Shown here: one piece after another, positions 7,731-13,404 of the stretch
How the letters are laid out: each line of letters begins with the position of its first letter
Position numbering within the stretch: the stretch's first letter is position 1
NCBI GenBank assembly: GCA_035526665.1
Contig: DATLBY010000325.1
Location: forward strand, 1-13,404
Origin: DATLBY01 sp035526665
Lineage (GTDB): Bacteria; Acidobacteriota; Terriglobia; Bryobacterales; Bryobacteraceae
Length of the DNA stretch: 13,404 bases
Reading direction: 5' to 3'
The notes under the pieces: model-generated
Seen by the model: the letters and a program-made list of their open reading frames with translations, nothing else
Databases searched by the model: none
Told to the model about the DNA's origin: nothing
Translations under genes and position numbers: made by a program

Positions 7731-7781
7731 AGAGGCGTTCCTGCTTCGAGAATACTCCAAAAAGTACGATTTCAACGCATC

Positions 7782-7825
7782 GTCAACGAAATGTCATCGA
7801 ATTGTAACCGCACCCGCACTAGCTT
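7782..7825 (+). promoter_or_regulatory. Triple 11-base Pho-box-like repeat and -10 hexamer before the TonB-dependent receptor
   Basis: Three units start at 7782, 7793 and 7804 (GTCAACGAA, GTCATCGAA, GTAACCGCA), exactly 11 bases apart as in tandem Pho boxes. The core TGTCAT-N5-TGTAAC at 7792-7808 has the same half-sites as the element before the response regulator. TAGCTT (7820-7825) follows after 11 bases as a possible -10. The site lies between the divergent kinase and receptor genes and points toward the receptor. Confidence 0.6.
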
Positions 7826-7832
7826 GAAGGTA

Positions 7833-10800
7833 ATGAAACAATTCACTCGCTGGAGCACATTTTTTGCGGCCCTGTGGCTGGCGTACGGCCAGATGGACAG
7901 TGCACGCATCACGGGGACGGTCACTGACGTAAGCGGGGCAGTCCTGCCAAACGCCGGCATCACGGTCAAGAATGGGAAGACAGGCGAGCAGCGTACAGTG
8001 CATTCCAACGATAGCGGCTATTACATGGTTACCAATCTCGCGCCCGCGTCGTATTCGGTAAGCGCTAAAGCAGAGGGACTCGGCCCGGCGGAGTACTCGG
8101 AAATCCGGCTCATTGTAGGCCAGGAGCGCACGCTGAATCTGATCCTGCAGCCGGCCGGTCTAGCGCAGGAGGTGACGGTTTCGGGCGGTGAGCTCACAAC
8201 CATCGACACCAGTTCGGCCCGCATGGGCGCTAACGTGAACGAACGCGAGGTAGCAAACCTGCCGCTCAACGGACGCCAGGTTTCGCAGCTCTATCTGCTC
8301 GCGCCGGGAGCGCAGACCTCCGGCGGCGGCTCTTTCGACAACATCCGTTTCAGCGGGCGTGCCAACCAGCAAAACGAAATTCGCGTTGATGGCGTGGAGG
8401 CAACCTCCATTCTTGATGCCTCGCCGGGAAATTTGAATGGCGAAACTTCCAGCGGCTTCCGCTTGCAATCCAGCCTGGAAACCATTCAGGAGTTCCGTGT
8501 GGAATCGAGCAACTATCCGGCGGAATTCGGCACCGGCACGGGTGGACAGATCAGCGTTGTCACAAAATCCGGCGGCAACGACTTCCATGGAGCGCTGTTC
8601 GAATATTTGCGAAACGACGCATTGGACGCGCGTAACTTCTTTGATGGTGCAACCAAGTCTCCGCTCCGGCTCAACCAGTTTGGCGGATCGCTAGGCGGCC
8701 CCATCCGCCGGAACAAAATGTTCTTTTTCCTGAATTATGAAGGCCTGCGGCAAACTGCGGGCATCAATCTGATTGCCACCGTTCCCAGCCTGGCTGCACG
8801 CGCCCGCGCTGTACCGTCCATCGCATCGGTGGTGAATGCGTTTCCCATGGGCCTGCGGCCGACTTCGAACCCGGACCTGGACGTGGCGCAACTGAATACG
8901 GCATCCAGGTTGACTGAGAACTACGGCAACATCCGGTTCGATTATCGCTTCAACGACAAATTCACGATGTATGCCCGGTATTATCGCGATCAGGGGATTT
9001 CAGACTCTCCCATCGAGGGTACGTCGGTCAGCGGCAGCCGTTTCCAGGTTACGGCGGTTCCGCAGAACGGCCTCATCGATCTCACGCAGGTGCTCGCTCC
9101 GACCGTCATCAACGAAACCAAGTTCGGGTTCAACGGCGCCAAGACCCGTGCCAGCGGCTTCGCGCCCTCCATTCCCGGCGTCCCGGATGCCTCCGCGATT
9201 TCCGTCGATTTCACCGGCAATGCCACCATCCCCGGCATCGGCGGACAGATCAGCTCGGCGGGCGCGGCTCGGTTGGGCGGACTTGTCCGCTCCAACAGCA
9301 CGCAAAACGGCCGCGGCCAGCCCTACACCAACTACAGCCTCTCGTTTGTAGACAGCTTGAGTTGGCTCAAGGGCAACCACAACTACAAGTTCGGCGGCGA
9401 ACTCCGGCCGCTGCGCATCTATACGGATCGCCTGGGCGGAACGACGTACACTTTCGCAAATCTCAACGACCTGTTGGCGAACAACCCAACCCAGACCAGC
9501 TTCCTCGGCGATGTCAGCGCTCCTAGCCCCTTCAATGGAGGCGCAACCGGAAACCGGGAGGCCAAGCAATACTACGCCATCGGCTATGCGCAGGATGAAT
9601 GGAAGATCCGGCCAAACCTCACTATGAGCTACGGCCTGCGCTACGAGTACTATTCGGTGCTGCACGAAGCCCGCAATCTGGCGGTGATCGTGGATGCCGC
9701 TACCGGGCAGTTCCGCGATCCCAAAACCACCGATTTCTATCGCAGCTCAAAATTGAACTTTGGTCCGCGCCTGGCGTTCACCTGGTCGCCGGAGCGGCTT
9801 GGCAATAAAACTGTGTTTCGCGTCGGGGCCGGCTACTATTTCGGGCCAGGCCAGACCGAGGACCAGGTTCAGCCGATTGAAAGCGATCGCGTCAGCAAGG
9901 TCCTGACCGGTGGATCCGCTGTCTTTCCCATCGATCCGGCTCGTGTCATTGCCGCTTACGACATCAACGATCCGAACCTCGGTTATCAGCCGCGCGTGTA
10001 TATGAACAACGCCTATACCCTTCCGGAGAAGATTCTCTCCTACACCGCCTCCCTGCAGCAGGAGCTTCCCGGGAAGGCCATCCTGACCGTCGCCTACGTG
10101 GGCAGTCAGGGGCGCAACCTTTTCCTCCGGGGCTGGACGAATCGGATCGTCGGAGTGGGTATGAATCCCACGACGGGCGCGGCCATTCCCACTCTGCAGT
10201 TCGGCAATCGTTTCTCACAGATGGACTTCAAGACGAGCGGAGGCACCGACCACTACGACTCCATGCAGACCACTTTGAACCGCCGGTTCAATTCGGGCCT
10301 GACGTTTGGTTCCCAGTGGACCTGGAGTCACAGCATCGGCAACACCGGAGGATCGAACGAAGCCAACACGACCCAAGACCCCACCAATTTTGGGCTCGAC
10401 CGCGGGAACAACAACTTCGATGTGCGTCACAGCTGGAACGCATCGGCGCTCTACGAGCTGCCTTATGGCGCGGGCAGGAAGTTCGGCAACAACGCCAACC
10501 CGATGGTGAAGAGCATCCTGGGCGGTTGGCAGCTCGGCCAGGTCTGGAACTTCAATACGGGCCTTCCCTTGGAAGTTCGTGTGACCCGTCCGGATATCGT
10601 GTATCGCGATAGCCGTAACGGCACTTACGTGGCGAGCCCGATTGTCGCCAACGGCGCACCGGTTACGGTGCCAGTCATCAATGTGCCCGGTGGAGGCAAT
10701 TTCCGCAACTTCCGGCGCGCGGACTATATCGGAGGCAATCCCTTCCTCCAGACCGGCGACCGCAGATATTTTTTGAACCCTGCTGCCTTTGCTATCCCGG

Positions 10801-11138
10801 CTCCGGGAGAGTTTGGCAACCTGGGCCGCAACGTTCTGCATGGTCCGATTCTTTCCCAGTTCGATCTCACCGTGCAGAAGCAGTTCCCCATCCGCGAGCG
10901 CATGCACGTTGAGTTTCGCGCCGAAATCTATAACCTGTTCAATCGGGCGAACTTTGCCAACGCACCGGCGCAGCTCAACCAAGCGCTCGGGACGGGCATG
11001 AATCAATTACAGCCTGGCCAGCCGTTCACCGCTTCGGCAGCGGGCGGGGCTTTCGGCGTGTTCAATTCTACTGTCGAAAAGGCAGTGGGACTTGGCGCCG
11101 CGCGCCAGATCCAGTTGTCGCTCCGGCTCACTTTTTAG
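7833..11138 (+). CDS. TonB-dependent receptor, Oar-like, with N-terminal carboxypeptidase-regulatory-like domain
   Basis: A 1101-residue outer-membrane receptor; the ligand is unknown. Order of parts: signal peptide (1-20, ending LAYGQ); a carboxypeptidase-regulatory-like beta domain (about 24-108, ARITGTVTDVSGAVLPNAGI and SGYYMVTNLAPASYSV); a plug (about 120-250, LNGRQVSQLYLLAPGA, NEIRVDGVEA, ETIQEFRVESSNYPAEFG, GGQISVVTKSGGNDFHG); and a long beta-barrel with alternating aromatic strands ending QLSLRLTF, with the usual terminal Phe. The layout and motifs match receptors abundant in Acidobacteriota. The frame is open upstream to 7527, but that part is antisense to the kinase gene. ATG 7833 starts the signal peptide and is preceded by GAAGG only two bases away. 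It is divergent from the sensor kinase and follows a Pho-box-like repeat, so induction under phosphate limitation is the best guess. It stands as a single-gene unit closed by a terminator. Confidence 0.93.
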   Translation: MKQFTRWSTFFAALWLAYGQMDSARITGTVTDVSGAVLPNAGITVKNGKTGEQRTVHSNDSGYYMVTNLAPASYSVSAKAEGLGPAEYSEIRLIVGQERTLNLILQPAGLAQEVTVSGGELTTIDTSSARMGANVNEREVANLPLNGRQVSQLYLLAPGAQTSGGGSFDNIRFSGRANQQNEIRVDGVEATSILDASPGNLNGETSSGFRLQSSLETIQEFRVESSNYPAEFGTGTGGQISVVTKSGGNDFHGALFEYLRNDALDARNFFDGATKSPLRLNQFGGSLGGPIRRNKMFFFLNYEGLRQTAGINLIATVPSLAARARAVPSIASVVNAFPMGLRPTSNPDLDVAQLNTASRLTENYGNIRFDYRFNDKFTMYARYYRDQGISDSPIEGTSVSGSRFQVTAVPQNGLIDLTQVLAPTVINETKFGFNGAKTRASGFAPSIPGVPDASAISVDFTGNATIPGIGGQISSAGAARLGGLVRSNSTQNGRGQPYTNYSLSFVDSLSWLKGNHNYKFGGELRPLRIYTDRLGGTTYTFANLNDLLANNPTQTSFLGDVSAPSPFNGGATGNREAKQYYAIGYAQDEWKIRPNLTMSYGLRYEYYSVLHEARNLAVIVDAATGQFRDPKTTDFYRSSKLNFGPRLAFTWSPERLGNKTVFRVGAGYYFGPGQTEDQVQPIESDRVSKVLTGGSAVFPIDPARVIAAYDINDPNLGYQPRVYMNNAYTLPEKILSYTASLQQELPGKAILTVAYVGSQGRNLFLRGWTNRIVGVGMNPTTGAAIPTLQFGNRFSQMDFKTSGGTDHYDSMQTTLNRRFNSGLTFGSQWTWSHSIGNTGGSNEANTTQDPTNFGLDRGNNNFDVRHSWNASALYELPYGAGRKFGNNANPMVKSILGGWQLGQVWNFNTGLPLEVRVTRPDIVYRDSRNGTYVASPIVANGAPVTVPVINVPGGGNFRNFRRADYIGGNPFLQTGDRRYFLNPAAFAIPAPGEFGNLGRNVLHGPILSQFDLTVQKQFPIRERMHVEFRAEIYNLFNRANFANAPAQLNQALGTGMNQLQPGQPFTASAAGGAFGVFNSTVEKAVGLGAARQIQLSLRLTF

Positions 11139-11168
11139 TTCAAACGCGATCCGCTTCTGGATGTATCC

Positions 11169-11200
11169 AAGGCCTGCGGTAGGGACGCAGGCCTTGTTTT
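11169..11200 (+). terminator. Intrinsic terminator of the TonB-dependent receptor gene
   Basis: AAGGCCTGCG (11169-11178) pairs perfectly with CGCAGGCCTT (11186-11195) across a 7-base loop and is followed by GTTTTATTT. It lies 30 bases after the receptor stop. The 10-pair GC-rich stem plus T run is a textbook Rho-independent signal. Confidence 0.92.
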
Positions 11201-11205
11201 ATTTG

Positions 11206-11262
11206 CAGTCACAAATGTTTTTTTCACAGCTCATGAATCTGTAACAAAAGTGGTGGTTAATA
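11206..11262 (+). promoter_or_regulatory. Pho-box-like element and -10 region before the PHP-PAP2 genes
   Basis: GCTCAT-GAATC-TGTAAC lies at 11229-11245 with the same TCAT/TGTAAC half-sites and 11-base period as the two other sites. A further CAGTCAC at 11206-11212 is 22 bases (two periods) upstream of the first half-site, with a T-rich run in the skipped unit. TTAATA (11257-11262) follows 11 bases after the core as a possible -10, only five bases before the ATG at 11268. Confidence 0.5.
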
Positions 11263-11267
11263 GAGGC

Positions 11268-12133
11268 ATGAAGTGCGACCTTCACGTCCACACGACCAGC
11301 TCTGCACTGTTCCTGGCTTCAGACGCGTCTACCGTGAAAGCTACAACAATCGGCGTGCCGTCTGCGAAACCCTCTTGCGGCGCGGGATGGATCTGTTAAC
11401 AATCACCGACCACGATTCCATCGAGGCAGCCGAAGCATGCCGGAGCCGCAAGAACTTTTTTCTGAGCGAAGAGGTCTCCTGCACCACTCCCGGCGGCACC
11501 TTGATCCACGTAGGCGTATATGGCATCCAGGAAGGCCACCACCAGGAGTCACAAAAACGCCGGACTGATCTGATTTCTTTTGTGGAGTACCTGCATGAGC
11601 AAAAGCTGTTTTTCAGCATCAACCACGCCTTCTCACATTTGACAGGCCGGCGCACTGAGCACGATTTCGCTCTCTTTGAAAAGTACTTCCCCGCGGTGGA
11701 AGTACTCAATGGGCAAATGCTCGCCTGCTGCAATCGCTCCGCCGCTGAATTCGCGCGAAGTCTCCACAAATTGCAGGTCGCAGGCAGTGATGCCCACACC
11801 CTGACTTCGCTTGGGACCGTCTATACGGAGGTTCCAGGCGCCCGGAACTCCACGGAATATCTCGCGGGCCTGCATAGTGGTTTCGCGCGCGTTTCGGGAT
11901 CTTCCGGAAATTATTGGACGCTAACCAGGGCTGTACTGGAAATAGGGATCGAGATGATCCGAGAACGTCCAGCAACTGCCGCGCTCAGTCCATTATTCGC
12001 AGCTGTCCCCTTTGTGACCCTAGTAAATGTATTGAGCGAAATTGCGTTCGCGCATAAGTGGATAGGCAAAATCCGAGCAAACACGAGGCATTATGAGGGT
12101 GTCCAGAGCCTGGTCGAATCTAGCCGCGCCTGA
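11268..12133 (+). pseudogene. PHP-domain phosphoesterase, apparently frameshifted near its N-terminus
   Basis: PHP proteins are metal-dependent phosphoesterases. The expected N-terminus MKCDLHVHTTSS, with the HxH metal motif, starts at ATG 11268, but that frame ends at a TAA at 11397-11399. The rest of the domain is in the frame shifted by two bases. It has CTVPGFRRVYRESYN, then GMDLLTITDHDSIEAAE, the EEVSC acidic site, SINHAFSH and the GSDAHT metal motif, and ends at 12133. The reading that begins at GTG 11273 has a nonsense N-terminus (RPSRPHDQL) and lacks HxH. The switch must lie near 11298-11305, consistent with loss of one base, or one plus a multiple of three. A sequencing or assembly error, a recent mutation or a recoding site could explain it. 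The last 41 bases overlap the PAP2 gene, implying coupled translation. The region after GSDAHT has a helical tail with hydrophobic stretches. Confidence 0.75.
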
Positions 12134-12638
12134 TCACATACTGATGCACCGGATGAACCGCTGGATGGCTCCAGCTTGGGTGCGCTGGTGGATGGTTGCC
12201 GCCACTCGAGCGGGCGACGGCTGGTTATGGCTGGCATATTGCGTGGTCCTGCTCCTTTCAAAGGACCCCGCTCGTCACCGTGCTTTGCTGGCGGCGGCCA
12301 GTTCCACCTTGATCGGAGTTCTCCTGTTTCGCAGGCTCAAGATTGCCGTAGGCCGGCGCCGCCCCTGTGAGTTGCAGCCGCATTGCTGGGCCAAACTGCT
12401 CCCACCGGACCAATTCTCATTTCCATCCGGCCACACCATTACGGCATTCGCGGTTGCGATTCCGCTGAGCCATTTCTATCCGGCCGCCGCGTTCGGTCTC
12501 CTCTTCATCGCCAGCAACGTGGCGATCTCGCGCGTCGTGCTCGGCATGCACTTCCTCAGCGATGTAGTCGCCGGCGCTCTCATTGGAGGCGGGCTGGGTT
12601 ATGCAACCGTTTGGGTGGTGACTGCCCTGCCCTGGTGA
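12093..12638 (+). CDS. PAP2-family membrane phosphatase
   Basis: A 181-residue integral membrane protein of the phosphatidic acid phosphatase type 2 superfamily, which removes phosphate from lipid phosphates or polyprenyl pyrophosphates at the membrane. All three signature motifs are present: K83-x6-R90-P91 (KIAVGRRRP), PSGH at 111-114 and SRVVLGMHFLSD (Ser146, Arg147, His153, Asp157). Several hydrophobic helices (about 43-56, 64-80, 116-128, 131-150, 156-178) give the usual multi-pass layout. ATG 12093 has GAGG five bases upstream and overlaps the end of the PHP gene. Met18 (12144) is an alternative start just after the PHP stop. Lying behind a Pho-box-like promoter, it may help recycle phosphate from lipids, but a role in undecaprenyl phosphate recycling fits equally. 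Confidence 0.9.
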   Translation: MRVSRAWSNLAAPDHILMHRMNRWMAPAWVRWWMVAATRAGDGWLWLAYCVVLLLSKDPARHRALLAAASSTLIGVLLFRRLKIAVGRRRPCELQPHCWAKLLPPDQFSFPSGHTITAFAVAIPLSHFYPAAAFGLLFIASNVAISRVVLGMHFLSDVVAGALIGGGLGYATVWVVTALPW

Positions 12639-12684
12639 CTTCAATGGAGCGCGTCGTCGGACGGCTGCATATGGGCGTGTCTCA

Positions 12685-12981
12685 CTAAGCTGTTTGACTC
12701 ACGGGCGGTGATGATTCGTTGAGAGGTTCCGTCCGCTTCAATCCATCCGGCCGTTCTTTAGCGCCAACCGAAGGATGATTTTTGCGGGCTTTCACCGGCG
12801 ACTTTTTCACGGCTTTTGAACTCGCTTGCCGTTTGAGGGTAGACTTGGCGCGAACCACTGACTTTCTGGCAACGCTCAGCAAATCTTTCGTGCTGGAATC
12901 GGCGCCATCATACTGATCAAAGACGTTCGACAATAATTCTTGAACTTTATCCAGCCGCCTAATCGCTTTTTTAACTTTCAT
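12685..12981 (-). CDS. Small lysine-rich hypothetical protein
   Basis: 98 residues, not recognised. The first part (1-48, KVKKAIRRLDKVQELLSNVFDQY) looks helical and amphipathic. The middle (about 48-70) is Lys/Arg/Ala/Ser-rich (KSTLKRQASSKAVKKSPVK), like the tail of histone H1-type bacterial proteins, and the end is polar. A DNA- or RNA-associated role is conceivable but not shown. ATG 12981 has only a weak GAGAG upstream. Codons are less GC-biased at the third position than in the neighbours, which fits a small accessory gene or a chance frame. It is convergent with the PAP2 gene across 46 bases. I think it is real because of the ordered composition, not because of a known family. Confidence 0.5.
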   Translation of the reverse strand: MKVKKAIRRLDKVQELLSNVFDQYDGADSSTKDLLSVARKSVVRAKSTLKRQASSKAVKKSPVKARKNHPSVGAKERPDGLKRTEPLNESSPPVSQTA

Positions 12982-13254
12982 GGATTGCTCTCGCTCGCCT
13001 TACACAAGCAATCCTATTCTACTGAAATGCCGGCATCGGTAAGAAGGCGGCGCAGCAGTCATACAGCCGAGCCGGTCGGAAGAAAGACATCGCTTCGCTC
13101 GAGAAGTCGCGGCTGGTCCATGCACTTCATTGTCCGAAGTGATTCCAGATGTTCGCAGCAGGCCTTCCGTTGTTAAAGACGCCGCCTGAGCCACAGGTTA
13201 TGGACAAATAGATTTTTTTGTGAATAAGAACACCCTCAGGAATTGCGCGGTTTT
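12982..13254. other. Gene-poor, partly AT-rich intergenic stretch
   Basis: No convincing gene. The open frames here (64-80 codons) have no ribosome site or recognisable motifs. The AT-rich part near 13198-13227 holds TTATGGACA on the plus strand and TTATTCACA on the minus strand, both resembling DnaA boxes. No clear hairpin terminator was found. Confidence 0.5.
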
Positions 13255-13404
13255 TTAGGGCCCCAGTTCGCGCAAGTACTCCTGTGCTACCACGACCAGG
13301 GGCCGGCGCGTTTTCCGGCTGGCATTCCGCATGTGCAAATATGCGCTTAAACGCAGCGTCTGGATACATTTAGGGTTCGCGGCTCCCCTCCGAATAGAAC
13401 GTTG
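13255..13404 (-). CDS. Possible C-terminal end of a gene entering from the right edge
   Basis: A minus-strand frame open from 13404 to a TAA at 13257-13255 gives 49 residues ending ASRKTRRPLVVVAQEYLRELGP. The basic segment followed by a short hydrophobic strand and helix looks protein-like, and codon choice is reasonable. A frame of this length can stay open by chance in GC-rich DNA. No family is recognised and the start lies outside the window. Confidence 0.3.
   Translation of the reverse strand, partial: QRSIRRGAANPKCIQTLRLSAYLHMRNASRKTRRPLVVVAQEYLRELGP

Noticed and set aside
7527..7832. N-terminal extension of the TonB receptor frame by 102 codons
   Set aside because: It is fully antisense to the sensor kinase coding region and its promoter. 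The signal peptide begins at ATG 7833.
9000..9665. 221-codon minus-strand open frame
   Set aside because: It is antisense to the receptor gene, with no motifs and no promoter or ribosome site.
10215..11006. 263-codon minus-strand open frame
   Set aside because: It lies wholly within the barrel-coding part of the receptor gene and its His/Val/Ala-rich translation matches antisense of GC-rich coding sequence.
1..13404. CRISPR arrays, tRNA or rRNA genes, insertion sequences, integrases
   Set aside because: No regularly spaced direct repeats, cloverleaf-like segments, transposase motifs or flanking inverted repeats were seen anywhere in the window.

Overview
The window reads as a chromosomal segment of a GC-rich bacterium, most likely an Acidobacteriota member of the Solibacter/Bryobacter type. 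The strongest clue is the long TonB-dependent receptor with an N-terminal carboxypeptidase-regulatory-like domain, a family greatly expanded in that phylum. A eukaryotic-type Ser/Thr kinase paired with a CsgG-like protein and the generally high GC content agree. The placement is inferred from protein character, not from a marker gene.

Left part (1-5374). On the minus strand, a family 5-type uracil-DNA glycosylase runs off the left edge. Next come a membrane-anchored Ser/Thr kinase and, 19 bases upstream of it in the same operon, a secreted CsgG-family protein with a strong Shine-Dalgarno and a TATAAT box. infC (IF-3) is divergent from this pair and lacks its usual partners rpmI and rplT. Convergent to infC is a minus-strand pair, a ComF-family phosphoribosyltransferase followed by an HNH endonuclease.

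Centre (5470-11200). A PhoR-like histidine kinase and a PhoB-like response regulator lie on the minus strand, kinase first. Divergent from the kinase is a 1101-residue Oar-type TonB-dependent receptor that ends at a near-perfect intrinsic terminator.

Right part (11206-13404). A PHP-domain phosphoesterase gene overlaps a PAP2-family membrane phosphatase gene. The PHP gene appears frameshifted, with its HxH metal motif in one frame and the rest of the domain in another. Beyond it are a small lysine-rich hypothetical protein, a gene-poor AT-richer stretch, and the possible C-terminal end of another minus-strand gene.

The most interesting signal ties the centre and right together. The same 17-base element, with half-sites TCAT and TGTAAC spaced like a Pho box, precedes three transcription units: the response regulator, the TonB receptor and the PHP-PAP2 pair. 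In each case a plausible -10 hexamer lies about 8-12 bases downstream. This suggests a local phosphate-starvation module in which a PhoR/PhoB pair controls itself, an outer-membrane receptor and two phosphoesterase-type genes.
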